Below are positions 35,221 to 44,135 of a DNA stretch of 53,580 bases, piece after piece; the stretch's first letter is position 1, and each line of letters opens with the position of its first letter. The stretch is taken from assembly GCA_937873175.1 (NCBI GenBank), contig CALMVT010000476.1, forward strand, positions 1 through 53,580, in the 5' to 3' direction. Source of the DNA: an uncultured Acetobacteraceae bacterium. Lineage in GTDB: Bacteria > Pseudomonadota > Alphaproteobacteria > Acetobacterales > Acetobacteraceae. Below the pieces are notes generated by a model that searched no databases, had not been told where the DNA came from, and saw only the letters and a program-made list of their open reading frames with translations. The position numbers and the translations under genes are program-made.

Positions 35221-36291
35221 ATGTCATCTGCGTCTCATGCGGCGCCTCATTCCTCCGTGCCTGCTGATCCGTTGCCGGAAGGCAAGGCGTCCCGAGTGCC
35301 CGGCCGCTCCCTCCTGCGCCGAGCCGCCACGTTCCAATCGCCCGTTCTGGCGCATAGCATTTGGCAGTTCGCATCGACTGGCGCCGCCTATGTGGCGTTG
35401 CTGGCGTTGATGTATGTCGCCTATCACGTCTCGCCGTGGCTCAGCCTTGTGCTGGTCCTGCCGGCCGCCGGGTTGGTGGTGCGGCTGTTCATTATCCAGC
35501 ACGACTGCGGGCACGGCGCCTTCTTCCAATCACGGCGGGCCAACCTTGTGGTCGGCATGCTTTGCAGCTTGGCCACGCTGACGCCGTTCACCAACTGGCG
35601 CCGACACCACGCGCAACACCACGCAAGCTGGAACAACCTTGACCGCCGGGATATGACGAGCGACATCTACTCGACCTGCCTAACCGTCCAGGAATACGAC
35701 GCCATGTCGCCATGGCGGCGCTGGTTGGCCCGCACCGTGCGGCACCCGGTGATTGCCCATCTGATCATCCCGCCGGTCGTGTTCCTGGTGCTGTATCGCG
35801 TGCCGTTCGAAACGCCGCGGGCCTGGGTGCGTGAGCGGCGGGCGGTTTATGTCACGAACGCGCTGATTGCGGCCTTGCTTGCCGCGATGATCCTGCCTCT
35901 CGGCATTTGGCCCGTGCTTGTTGTCCAATTGCCCGTCATCGCGGTTGCAGCGATCATCGGTGTGTGGCTGTTCAGCATCCAGCACCGTTTCGAGGACTCT
36001 CATTGGGCTCATAACGCCGATTGGAGCGCGGTCGTTGCCGCAATCCGGGGCAGCTCGTTCCTGAAACTGCCTTCCGTGCTGCGCTGGTTCAGCGGCAATA
36101 TCGGCTACCATCACGTGCATCACCTCGTGCCGCGCGTGCCGAATTACCGCCTGCGCGCTTGTCATGAAGCCTGCGAGGAACTGTTTGGCACGGCTCGCGT
36201 GCTCACGTTGCGTGAGGCGCTGACGGCGCCGAGTTATGCCCTGTTCGACGAAGCGCTCGGTCGGATGGTGCAATTTCCACGCGGCCGTTAA
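35221..36291 (+). CDS. Membrane fatty acid desaturase
   Basis: A 356-residue integral membrane diiron desaturase. The three His boxes are HDCGHGAFF (I), WRRHHAQHH (II) and NIGYHHVHHL (III), the pattern H-x3-H, H-x2-HH, H-x2-HH of acyl-lipid desaturases. Four to five hydrophobic segments flank them. It introduces a double bond into membrane-lipid acyl chains, adjusting fluidity. The ATG at 35221 has AAGGA 9 bases upstream; the longer frame adds a His/Val-rich leader with no support. A 124-base gap in front should hold its promoter. Confidence 0.92.
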   Translation: MSSASHAAPHSSVPADPLPEGKASRVPGRSLLRRAATFQSPVLAHSIWQFASTGAAYVALLALMYVAYHVSPWLSLVLVLPAAGLVVRLFIIQHDCGHGAFFQSRRANLVVGMLCSLATLTPFTNWRRHHAQHHASWNNLDRRDMTSDIYSTCLTVQEYDAMSPWRRWLARTVRHPVIAHLIIPPVVFLVLYRVPFETPRAWVRERRAVYVTNALIAALLAAMILPLGIWPVLVVQLPVIAVAAIIGVWLFSIQHRFEDSHWAHNADWSAVVAAIRGSSFLKLPSVLRWFSGNIGYHHVHHLVPRVPNYRLRACHEACEELFGTARVLTLREALTAPSYALFDEALGRMVQFPRGR

Positions 36292-36450
36292 GTGATGCCT
36301 GGTTTCACCTTCTCTCATCGTTAATTCCGTGGGAACCTAACCAGAAGTTGAATACAACAAACTTTTAACGACTTTTCGGTAACATTTCACTGGGCCGAAC
36401 ACGTTTCCGTGATATCGTTCGCTTAACGTATCGGAACGGGAGTGTTGGCG

Positions 36451-37284
36451 ATGGGCACGGTGACGCTGGCTGCAGAAGGCTCCTTGATTGATCCAAAGGT
36501 GCTGCTGATCGAGTCCGACGTTTCCACTGTCCGCACCCTCGTGTCTGGCCTCGAAGAAGCCGGTATCCAGGCCGTGTGGGCACGGGACAGCACGACTGGA
36601 TTGGCGCTCAGCGCGCGGCTGTTGCCGGACATCGTGCTTGTGGGCTTGGGTCTGGCCGATGTCGATAGCGTCGTTTTGGTGGGGCACCTTGTGGAGCCGC
36701 GGAACTGCGGCGTCATCGTTTTGGCAGGCGCTGAAGACGAGGCGGCGCGAGTTGCGAGCCTTGAACTGGGGGCCGACGACTACCTGGCGAAACCGCCGAC
36801 CTTGCGCGACATGATCGCACGGATCCGCGCCGTGCATCGCCGGGTCAATGTCCGTAAAAGCCATTTCGCCTTGCCAAGCGCTGAGGCCGTGCTGGCCGTC
36901 GGGCCGATCCGCATCAACCTGCAGAACCGCAGCGTCCACACGCCGGATGGGAAGCGGATCAATCTTACGTCCGCAGAGTTCACGGCTTTGGAGACCTTTG
37001 CCCGCGCCGGCGGCAATGCGGTGACGCGCGACAGGCTGTCGGCAGCGGCGCTGCGCCGCCCCTGGCGGCCAGAAGACCGCAGCGTGGACCAGCTCGTGTT
37101 CAACTTGCGGCAGAAGCTGCCTTTGGACGTCGATGGCGGCGTGCTGATCCAAAGCATCCGCGGTTCCGGCTATTGGATGCGCGCGCCGGAGCGGCCGGCG
37201 CAGCAGCGGCCGGAGTTCGCGTGGTCGGCCGAAGACTCGGGCGCCCGCCCCGCCGCGAGCTTCGATCTCGTAAGGTCGGCGTAG
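36451..37284 (+). CDS. OmpR/PhoB-like response regulator lacking the phospho-acceptor Asp
   Basis: A 277-residue regulator with a receiver-like domain (about 15-130) and a winged-helix DNA-binding domain (about 150-245: INLTSAEFTALETFARAGGNAVTRDRL ... RSVDQLVFNLRQKL ... SIRGSGYWM). In the receiver the phospho-acceptor Asp is replaced: the alignable stretch PDIVLVGLGL has G65 where PhoB has Asp. The conserved Lys is kept (K114 in GADDYLAKPP) and an E/D pair stays at the first strand (LLIESDV). No histidine kinase gene is near. Inference: control is by another route, such as ligand binding, dimerisation or expression level. GGGAG lies upstream of the ATG. The 159-base AT-rich region before it probably holds the promoter. 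C-terminal about 30 residues are low-complexity. Confidence 0.85.
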   Translation: MGTVTLAAEGSLIDPKVLLIESDVSTVRTLVSGLEEAGIQAVWARDSTTGLALSARLLPDIVLVGLGLADVDSVVLVGHLVEPRNCGVIVLAGAEDEAARVASLELGADDYLAKPPTLRDMIARIRAVHRRVNVRKSHFALPSAEAVLAVGPIRINLQNRSVHTPDGKRINLTSAEFTALETFARAGGNAVTRDRLSAAALRRPWRPEDRSVDQLVFNLRQKLPLDVDGGVLIQSIRGSGYWMRAPERPAQQRPEFAWSAEDSGARPAASFDLVRSA

Positions 37285-37293
37285 CGCCAGTTC

Positions 37294-38196
37294 TTATTGG
37301 ATCAGCACCCGGCCGGAGCGGTACGAGATCCACACCCGATGTCGGCCGAGGTAATCCAGTCCGAGCAGCATGTCACCCCGGCCCAGCTGCAGGGGCGACA
37401 CGCTGATCGGCGCATCGGTGGTCACCTCTGTGCCAACCTGCATCCTGCGCACCCGCAAGTGCCGGATCGGCAGGGTTGACCCGTCCACCCCGCGCGCAAA
37501 GTTGGCGGAACCGGAGCCGCCAAGTCCCAGCCGTTCGGCTGCCTGCTCCGTGATGATCGATGCGCGTGAACCCGTGTCAACCAGCGCCAGCAGATCCTCG
37601 CCATTGATTTGGATTGTAACGAACACGTCGCCGTCGCGCGAGACGCTCAGCGGCAGGATGCTGTAGGGCAGGAGAAACGGCAGCACGGTGCAGCCAAAGG
37701 CGTCATAAAACGCCATGCGCCCATGTGGCACGTCGAGATCCAAGTCGTAGGTCCCGAGAAATTGGTCGCCCAGCAGCCCGGCAAGCGGAGGCTCGGTCCG
37801 CGGCACGCCGGGCAACGCCGCGACCGGGACGCTGCCGTCTGCCATGAGCACGTCACCGATCCTTAAACCGCGGAGCATCACGTTTGGGGCGTTCCGGACG
37901 CCGCCGGTGCCAAGCATGCGGGTGCCTGCATAGGGATCAACTGGCAGGCGAAGCGCCTCGACGATACTGGGCGTCAGCAGCATTCCTTGCGCGCCGGTGT
38001 CTAGCAGCAGCGTAACCGGCATGCTGCCGATGCTGGCCGGCACGAAGGCGAAGCCGTCGCGCAATTGCACAGGCAACTCGGCTCGCTTTCGCGGCACGCA
38101 GCCTTCTTGGACCGGCGCGGCGGAGGCAAAGGCGACTTGAAGCAGGAATGCAATCGCGAGGACGAGCAGACGTTTGCCCCCGCCCGGTCCCGTCAC
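37294..38196 (-). CDS. Exported retropepsin-like protein with two aspartyl-protease lobes
   Basis: A 300-residue protein with a likely signal peptide (KRLLVLAIAFLLQVAFASA). Two aspartyl-protease motifs are visible: D66-T-G-A in LLLDTGAQGMLL and D207-T-G-S in ALVDTGSRASII. Each lobe ends with a similar segment, GLLGDQFLGTYDLDLD in the first and LLGLDYLGRHRVWIS in the second. Retropepsins normally work as homodimers of one such lobe; here both lobes are in one chain, so the protein could form an intramolecular active site. Known bacterial clan-AA members are mostly uncharacterised. It is 2 bases downstream of the acyl-CoA dehydrogenase gene and converges with the response regulator. Confidence 0.85.
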   Translation of the reverse strand: MTGPGGGKRLLVLAIAFLLQVAFASAAPVQEGCVPRKRAELPVQLRDGFAFVPASIGSMPVTLLLDTGAQGMLLTPSIVEALRLPVDPYAGTRMLGTGGVRNAPNVMLRGLRIGDVLMADGSVPVAALPGVPRTEPPLAGLLGDQFLGTYDLDLDVPHGRMAFYDAFGCTVLPFLLPYSILPLSVSRDGDVFVTIQINGEDLLALVDTGSRASIITEQAAERLGLGGSGSANFARGVDGSTLPIRHLRVRRMQVGTEVTTDAPISVSPLQLGRGDMLLGLDYLGRHRVWISYRSGRVLIQ

Positions 38197-38198
38197 CC

Positions 38199-39329
38199 TT
38201 AGAGCATGCGCTGCAAGATGATCTTCTGCACGTCCGACGTGCCTTCATAAATCTGGCAGACCCGGACATCGCGGTAAATGCGCTCGACCGGATAGTCCGC
38301 CAGGTAGCCGTAGCCGCCCAGGGTCTGGATCGCGGCGGAGCAGATGCTTTCCGCGACCTCTGAGGCAAACAGCTTGGCCATTGCGGCGGCCTCCAACGCC
38401 GGCTGCCCGGCGTCCTTCAGCCGTGCAGCGCGCAGAGTCAGTTCTCGGGCGGCGGCAAGCTTGGTTTTCGCTTCGACAAGGCGGAATCCCACACCCTGAT
38501 GCTCGATGATCGCGCGGCCGAACTGTTTGCGCTCCTTGGCATAGCCGACCGCGTAATCGAACGCTGCCCGCGCCATGCCGACGCTCTGCGCCGCGATGCC
38601 GATGCGCCCGCTTTCCAGGGTGCTGAGCGCGATCTTGAGGCCCTGGCCCTCCTCGCCGATGCGCTGGTCATCGCTCACCTGCATGTCGTCGAACGCCAGC
38701 GCGCAACTGTCCGACGCTTTCTGGCCCAGCTTGTGCTCCACCCGCGCCACGGAGAAGCCCGGCGTGTCGTTCGCCACCACGAAGGCCGAGATGCCTTTCT
38801 TGCCGGCGGCCGGATCGGTCACGGCGAACAGGATCGTCGTCTTGCCGTAGGACGCGTTGGAGATGAACTGCTTCGACCCGTTGACGACGTAGCCGCTGTT
38901 GGTCCGCACCGCCCGCGTGCGAATAGCCGAAGCGTCTGACCCGGCGGCGGACTCGGTCAGTGCGAAGCTGCCGACTGCCTCGCCGCTGGCCATCGGGCGC
39001 AGCCAGCGTTCTTTTTGCGCCGGGGTGGCGAATTTTTCCAGGATTTCGCAGGTCGGCGCGTTGTGCACGCTGACCAGGGTGGACACCGAGCCATCCCCGG
39101 CGGCGATCTCTTCGACGACCTGGGCATAGGCGGCATAGCCGATCTCGCTCCCGCCCCATTCGGCGCTGTTGGTGGCGCCGAGGAAACCCATCTCGCCCAG
39201 TTCGCGGATGATCTCAGGCTCGATCCGGCCGGCCTGCTCGCGGGCGGCGGCATGCGGGGCCAGGCGCTCCTGCGCGAAACGGCGCGCGGCATCGACGATC
39301 AGAGCATTTGGGTCGGTGTGGTCGAGCAT
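38199..39329 (-). CDS. Acyl-CoA dehydrogenase
   Basis: A 376-residue FAD enzyme that introduces a 2,3-double bond into an acyl-CoA. Diagnostic parts are FALTESAAGSDASAIRT (FAD and substrate loop), YVVNGSKQFISNAS, YAKERKQFGRAI, LGGYGYLADYPVERIYRDVRV and the C-terminal catalytic Glu in QIYEGTSDVQKI. The pattern is close to short/branched-chain acyl-CoA dehydrogenases. Together with the indolepyruvate oxidoreductase gene just upstream on the same strand it suggests breakdown of amino acid-derived acyl-CoAs. Substrate is an inference. Confidence 0.92.
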   Translation of the reverse strand: MLDHTDPNALIVDAARRFAQERLAPHAAAREQAGRIEPEIIRELGEMGFLGATNSAEWGGSEIGYAAYAQVVEEIAAGDGSVSTLVSVHNAPTCEILEKFATPAQKERWLRPMASGEAVGSFALTESAAGSDASAIRTRAVRTNSGYVVNGSKQFISNASYGKTTILFAVTDPAAGKKGISAFVVANDTPGFSVARVEHKLGQKASDSCALAFDDMQVSDDQRIGEEGQGLKIALSTLESGRIGIAAQSVGMARAAFDYAVGYAKERKQFGRAIIEHQGVGFRLVEAKTKLAAARELTLRAARLKDAGQPALEAAAMAKLFASEVAESICSAAIQTLGGYGYLADYPVERIYRDVRVCQIYEGTSDVQKIILQRML

Positions 39330-39372
39330 GAGACGCTTCCTTCCGTTCTTTGGCGCACGATGGGCGCAGCCG

Positions 39373-42300
39373 CTACTCGGCGGCCACGCCCGGCGTCACG
39401 GAGATGGGCGCATTCAAGCGGCGCAGCAACGCTTCCCGTTTCGGGCATGCAGCTTCCAAGCTGGCCGCTTTCACCGGCCCGAAACCGCGGATGTCCTGCG
39501 GCAGCCTCGCAAGCGACACGGCATCCGCCAGCGTGTCCGGACGCACGCGGTCGAGCGCATGGCGCAGGTCTTGCTCGTATTCGTTGGCCAGCGCGCGTTC
39601 CATCCGTCGTTCGCGCTGCCAACCGAACGGGTCAAAGACGCTGCCGCGCAATGCCTTGCCATGGCGTAGCAAGCGGAACAGGGGCAGGGCGATGCGGCCG
39701 GAAATCTTGACCTTGCGCCGGCGTCCGGTCGCCGGGTCAAGCCGGCTGAGCAGCGGCGGCGCCATGTGGAACACCGGTTCGTCCCCGTATGTGCCAGCGG
39801 CGTGCAGCCGGGCCACCTCGTATTCGTCCTTGTAGGCGAGGACGCGGAAGAACCCTTCGGCCACCGCGCGGGTCATCGTGCCGCCCTTGCCGGCCAACGC
39901 GGTTTCGCGCGCCTGGGCCGCGTCCACCAGGGCGCGGTATCGTGTTGCGAGGGCCGGGCCTTGGTAGTCCACAAGCTCGCTTTCCCGGCGCGCGACCAGA
40001 GCTTCCAGCGTGTCCGGCGCCGATGCCGTGTCGGCCAGGATTTGGTCTGCCAGCGCCGGCTTCGCCGCCAGAATGCGGCCCCACAGGAACGCCCGCCGGT
40101 TCAGCGCGACGGCGGTGCCGTTCAGTTCCATGGCCCGCAGCAACGCGCCGCTGCCGACCGGCAGCAACCCCTGTTGCCACGCGATGCCCAGCAGCAGCGT
40201 GTTCATGGCCTGCGCGTTGCCGAACAGCCGCTCCGACAATGCGCTGCCACGCAGGAAGCGCGACCGCTCGGTGGAGGTGGCCCGGCTGATGGCCCGGCGG
40301 TGCAGCCCCGCGTCCACCTTCACGTCGCGGTCGCCCATGAAGGTCGCGCCCGCTTGCAGGTCGAGGTTGCCGATCACCGCCGCAGTCTTGGCGCAGCGCC
40401 CCAGCACATCCGACCCGGCGCTCACTGCCAGGTCCGCGGCCAGCAGCAAGTCCGCCGTGCCGCGCGGAATGCGTACGACATCCAGCCCGGCCTCGGCGAT
40501 CTGCACGTGCGACACCACCGCGCCGTTCTTCTGCGCAAGGCCGGTGAAATCCAGCGTGCTGACCTGGCGTCCTTCTAGGTGCGCCGCCATGGCGACGATG
40601 GCGCCGCAGGTCACGATCCCGCCGCCACCGATGCCGGCGAACAGGCCGCGCCAGGGCGTCCCGGCATCCGCCAGCCTCGGTTCGGGAAGGTCCGCGGCTA
40701 GCTCCGCTTCGCGTGCGGCCCACAGGGCGGCCGGGTCGCTGCCCGCGGCCTGCGGCGCATCGGACTTCGTGGTGACGAAGCTCGGGCAGAACCCCTTGAG
40801 GCAGGACAGGTCGGTGTTGCAGCTTGTTGGGCTGATACGGCGCTTGCGGCCATACTCGGTTTCGACCGGCTCAATGGCGATGCAATGGGATTGCACCGTG
40901 CAGTCGCCGCAATTCTCGCAAACCCGCTCGTTGATCACGACGCGGGTTTCGGCCACGGCCAGCTTGCCGCGCTTGCGGCGCCGACGCTTCTCGGTGGCGC
41001 AGACCTGGTCGTAGATGATTGCGCTGACGCCCGGGTGGGTGCGCATCCGCCGCTGCACCGCATCGAGATCGTCGCGTCCGTGGCGCAGCGTGCCCGGTGG
41101 CAGATCGGCCACGGCAGGAAGGCGCGCCGGGTCGTCGGCCACCACGGCGAGCAGGCCCACGCCCTCTGCCGCCAACTGCCGGGCGATCCCGAGCACCGTC
41201 GGCCCGCCCTCTGCCGGCTGGCCGCCGGTCATCGCCACGGCGTCGTTGAACAGGATCTTGTAGGTGATCGGCGCCCCAGCCGCGACCGCCTGGCGGATCG
41301 CCAGTAGGCCGGAATGCTGGTAGGTGCCATCCCCCATGTTGGCGAACATGTGCGGCACGGCGGTGAACGGCGCGAGGCCAACCCAAGGCACACCCTCGCC
41401 GCCCATCTGGCTGAATGTCTTGGTCCCCTCCGAGGTGGTCAGCGCCATGGTGTGGCAGCCGATTCCCGCCATGCCGAAGCTGCCGTCCGGCAAGCGAGTA
41501 CTGGTGCCATGCGGGCACCCGGCGCAGAACGTCGGGGCGCGTGCCAACAGGCCCGGCGTCCGGACAGGGGCCGCAACCGCCGCTGGCCCATCGATGTCCA
41601 TGCCGCAGCGGCTGAGCACGCGGACGAGGGCCGACATCGCAAGCTCCGGCGACAACTCCATGGTCGCCGGCAGCAACGACGTGCCGTCTCGGTCGAACTT
41701 GCCCTCGACGCTGGGCCGCTCCGCCAAGTCGTACAGCGCCGACCGGAGCTGGGTCTCGACATTCGACCGCTTTTCCTCAACGACCAAGATGGCGCGTTTG
41801 CCTTGGGCGAACTCCCGCACCCCTTCGGTTTCCAACGGCCAGGACAGCGCCACCTTGTAGATCGCGATGTCGGGATGCTGGTCGAGGCCCAGGCGGTGCA
41901 ACGCGTGCATCGCGTCATGGTGCGCCTTGCCGACCGTGACGATGCCAATGCTCGCCCCGGCCCGCCCATGAATCAACCGGTCCAGCCCGTTCGCCCGCGC
42001 CCAGGCCCGCGCCGCCGGCAACCGCTCTTCAACCATGCGGCGCTCGAGCTCGACGCGTTCGGCAGGCCAGGGAAGCTGCGAGTCAAGGTTGAGACCGTGC
42101 GGCGGCAGCAGACGGTCCGGAGTGACGAACTGCCGCCCACTCGGGACAGTCACGACCGCGGATTGCTCCGCCGTTTCCGCAATCGTCTTCAACGCCACCC
42201 AAAGCCCGGCGTAGCGCGACATGGCAATGCCGGCGAGGCCATAATCCAGGATTTCGCCGACATCCGCCGGTTGCAGCACCGGGATCTGCACGCTTTCAAA

Positions 42301-42795
42301 GATGCCGTCCGTTTGGTGCGGGAACACCGAGGAATGCGCCGCGTGGTCGTCGCCCGATACGGCCAGCACGCCGCCAAGCCGCGCGGTGCCGATCATGTTG
42401 GCGCAGCGCAGGGCGTCGGCGCTGCGGTCCACGCCGGGTCCCTTGCCGTACCACATGCCGAACACGCCATCGACGCGCTTGCCGGGGAAGGTGTCGATTT
42501 GCTGGCTGCCCCATAGCAGCGTCGCCGCCAGATCCTCGTTCAAGCCCGGCTGGAACCGGACGCCGTAGTCCGTGAGCAGCTTTTCCTTATGCCATAACTC
42601 CCGGTCCAGGCCGCCGAGCGGCGATCCGCGATAGCCCGACACCAGGCCGCCGGTTTGCAGCCCGGCCGCACGGTCCAGCCGTGCCTGTTCCAGCAACACG
42701 CGCACCAGCGCCTGTGTGCCGGTCAGCAGGGTGGGCTGATCCAAATCGGCGTAACGGCTGTCAAGCGTCGTCGTGGCAGCAAAACCGATATCCAT
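39373..42795 (-). CDS. Indolepyruvate ferredoxin oxidoreductase, fused alpha and beta subunits
   Basis: A 1140-residue 2-oxoacid oxidoreductase that decarboxylates aryl- or branched-chain pyruvates to acyl-CoA and reduces a carrier. Domain order: pyrimidine-binding domain starting near LVSGYRGSPLGGLDRELW; ThDP-binding domain with CAGCPHGTSTR and ANMGDGTYQHSG; a ferredoxin-type cluster motif CENCGDCTVQSHC followed by TSCNTDLSCLKGFCPSF; and a C-terminal gamma-like domain (FAGIGGGGIVTCGAIVAMAA) that in other bacteria is a separate IorB subunit. A fused one-chain form is known in some proteobacteria. I chose the ATG at 42795; the longer frame runs into the divergent promoter. It diverges from an Lrp/AsnC regulator with an inverted repeat between. 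Confidence 0.92.
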   Translation of the reverse strand: MDIGFAATTTLDSRYADLDQPTLLTGTQALVRVLLEQARLDRAAGLQTGGLVSGYRGSPLGGLDRELWHKEKLLTDYGVRFQPGLNEDLAATLLWGSQQIDTFPGKRVDGVFGMWYGKGPGVDRSADALRCANMIGTARLGGVLAVSGDDHAAHSSVFPHQTDGIFESVQIPVLQPADVGEILDYGLAGIAMSRYAGLWVALKTIAETAEQSAVVTVPSGRQFVTPDRLLPPHGLNLDSQLPWPAERVELERRMVEERLPAARAWARANGLDRLIHGRAGASIGIVTVGKAHHDAMHALHRLGLDQHPDIAIYKVALSWPLETEGVREFAQGKRAILVVEEKRSNVETQLRSALYDLAERPSVEGKFDRDGTSLLPATMELSPELAMSALVRVLSRCGMDIDGPAAVAAPVRTPGLLARAPTFCAGCPHGTSTRLPDGSFGMAGIGCHTMALTTSEGTKTFSQMGGEGVPWVGLAPFTAVPHMFANMGDGTYQHSGLLAIRQAVAAGAPITYKILFNDAVAMTGGQPAEGGPTVLGIARQLAAEGVGLLAVVADDPARLPAVADLPPGTLRHGRDDLDAVQRRMRTHPGVSAIIYDQVCATEKRRRRKRGKLAVAETRVVINERVCENCGDCTVQSHCIAIEPVETEYGRKRRISPTSCNTDLSCLKGFCPSFVTTKSDAPQAAGSDPAALWAAREAELAADLPEPRLADAGTPWRGLFAGIGGGGIVTCGAIVAMAAHLEGRQVSTLDFTGLAQKNGAVVSHVQIAEAGLDVVRIPRGTADLLLAADLAVSAGSDVLGRCAKTAAVIGNLDLQAGATFMGDRDVKVDAGLHRRAISRATSTERSRFLRGSALSERLFGNAQAMNTLLLGIAWQQGLLPVGSGALLRAMELNGTAVALNRRAFLWGRILAAKPALADQILADTASAPDTLEALVARRESELVDYQGPALATRYRALVDAAQARETALAGKGGTMTRAVAEGFFRVLAYKDEYEVARLHAAGTYGDEPVFHMAPPLLSRLDPATGRRRKVKISGRIALPLFRLLRHGKALRGSVFDPFGWQRERRMERALANEYEQDLRHALDRVRPDTLADAVSLARLPQDIRGFGPVKAASLEAACPKREALLRRLNAPISVTPGVAAE

Positions 42796-42878
42796 AGAAG
42801 AAGCCCCCCAGGAAGGCCGAGCACGCCTGATCGTCAACGGCACGGTGCAGCATAGACCCAAAATAGGTAGCGGGTGCT

Positions 42879-42907
42879 GCCATAGTTGCGATATGACGGA
42901 CCTTGAA
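42879..42907 (-). promoter_or_regulatory. Candidate promoter for the indolepyruvate oxidoreductase gene
   Basis: On the minus strand TTCAAG (42907-42902) and TATGGC (42884-42879) are 17 bases apart. Both hexamers are imperfect. The -35 touches the inverted repeat at 42907-42925. Confidence 0.4.
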
Positions 42908-42925
42908 TTGGCAGGAATTGCCAAT
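42907..42925. promoter_or_regulatory. Inverted repeat, candidate Lrp/AsnC operator
   Basis: ATTGGCA (42907-42913) and TGCCAAT (42919-42925) form a perfect 7-bp inverted repeat with a 5-base spacer between the divergent indolepyruvate oxidoreductase and Lrp/AsnC genes. A partial copy (AGCAGGATTGCCCA) follows at 42941-42954. It overlaps the -35 of the oxidoreductase promoter and lies just upstream of a TATAGC (42938-42943) that could serve the regulator. Confidence 0.6.
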
Positions 42926-42959
42926 GCTGCGCTGCGATATAGCAGGATTGCCCACGGCC

Positions 42960-43436
42960 ATGCGCCTTGACCGGATTGACCTCGCCATTTTGGACCATCT
43001 GCAGCGGGACGGCCGTGCGACCAGCAACGAGGTTGCCGACACCGCCGGGCTGTCGCCCAGCCCGGCGCACCGGCGGCAAAAGCTGCTGGAAGAGGGCGGG
43101 ATCATCCGTCGCTACGTGGCGCTGCTGGACCAGGACCGCGTCGGGCTGCCGGTGAACGTTTTCGTGTCGGTCAAGCTTTCCGCTCAAACTGACGAGCATC
43201 TGGCAGCGTTCGAGAACGCCATCGCTGGGTTCCCGGAGATCATGGAGTGCTATGTCATGTCGGGCGCCAGCGACTACCTTCTGCGGGTGGTCGCCCCCGA
43301 CCTCGGCGCCTACGAAGAATTCCTGCGCACCCAGTTGACCCGGATTCCCGGCGTGCGCGGGGTGGAAAGTGCGTTCGCGCTGAAGCGCGTAGTGTATCGC
43401 ACCAACCTGCCGATCCGCCGCAAGCCGCGGGCTTAG
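42960..43436 (+). CDS. Lrp/AsnC family transcriptional regulator
   Basis: A 158-residue feast/famine regulator. The N-terminal helix-turn-helix starts RLDRIDLAILDHLQRDGRATSNEVADTAGLSPSPAHRR, and the C-terminal RAM domain, which binds an amino acid effector, is seen in VNVFVSVKLSAQTDEHLAAFE and DYLLRVVAPDLGAYEEFL. The ATG at 42960 starts at the conserved N-terminus; longer starts add an unrelated leader. It is divergent from the indolepyruvate oxidoreductase gene, a common arrangement for local Lrp-type regulators such as BkdR, so it likely controls that gene in response to an aromatic or branched-chain amino acid. Confidence 0.92.
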   Translation: MRLDRIDLAILDHLQRDGRATSNEVADTAGLSPSPAHRRQKLLEEGGIIRRYVALLDQDRVGLPVNVFVSVKLSAQTDEHLAAFENAIAGFPEIMECYVMSGASDYLLRVVAPDLGAYEEFLRTQLTRIPGVRGVESAFALKRVVYRTNLPIRRKPRA

Positions 43437-43440
43437 CGCC

Positions 43441-44097
43441 GTGTTCGCGGCACTCCTGCTGGCCTTCCCCGCACTTTTCAGCATCATCAACCCCATCGCG
43501 GGCGCGTTCATTTTCCGGGGGGCTACCGCCGACCGGACTCACGATGAGCGCGTCAAGCTGGCCCGCCGGGTAGGGATGTACTCATTTTTGGTGATGCTGG
43601 TGGCGTTGTGGGCCGGGTCTTACGTGCTGGCGCTGTTTGGCGTTACCCTTGCCGCGTTGCGCATCGCCGGCGGCGTTGTGGTCGCGCTGTTCGCGTGGGA
43701 GTTGCTGGGCGCCCCCGAGAAGCGCGAAGGCCGCAAGCAGGAGCAGGCAGCCGACGCCGCCCCGGCGGTGGCGGAGGATGTAGCATTCTTTCCGTTGACG
43801 CTGCCCTTCACCACCGGGCCAGGCACGATCGCGGTGGCTGTGGCGCTGGGCGCCGGGGATCACAGGATGAGCGGGGCATGGGCCGGCTTCTATGTCGGCA
43901 CCGGCCTTGCTGCGGCGGCGATGGCGGGGGCGATCTGGCTGACCTACGCCAATGCGGACCGCTTGTCCGACCTGCTGGGCCGCACCGGCAGCAAGACTGT
44001 GACCCGGCTTTCGGCCTTCATGCTGCTCTGCATTGGCGTGCAGATGCTGATCAGCGGCGTGGAGGACGTATTGGGGCCGTTGCTGGGTGCGAAGTAG
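43441..44097 (+). CDS. MarC family integral membrane protein
   Basis: A 218-residue protein with six hydrophobic segments in two groups of three, as in MarC/UPF0056 proteins. The first helix carries FPALFSIINPIAGAFIF, with the 'NP' motif, and the second half has FPLTLPFTTGPGTIAVAVALG, the matching family signature. Transport function was proposed but is not established. A hydrophilic loop rich in Lys, Glu and Ala lies between the halves. GTG start at 43441, four bases after the Lrp stop, so possibly co-transcribed with it. Confidence 0.9.
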   Translation: MFAALLLAFPALFSIINPIAGAFIFRGATADRTHDERVKLARRVGMYSFLVMLVALWAGSYVLALFGVTLAALRIAGGVVVALFAWELLGAPEKREGRKQEQAADAAPAVAEDVAFFPLTLPFTTGPGTIAVAVALGAGDHRMSGAWAGFYVGTGLAAAAMAGAIWLTYANADRLSDLLGRTGSKTVTRLSAFMLLCIGVQMLISGVEDVLGPLLGAK

Positions 44098-44135
44098 CTG
44101 GGCAACTCCGAAAGCGAGGCGGCGTTGCCTGGCCA

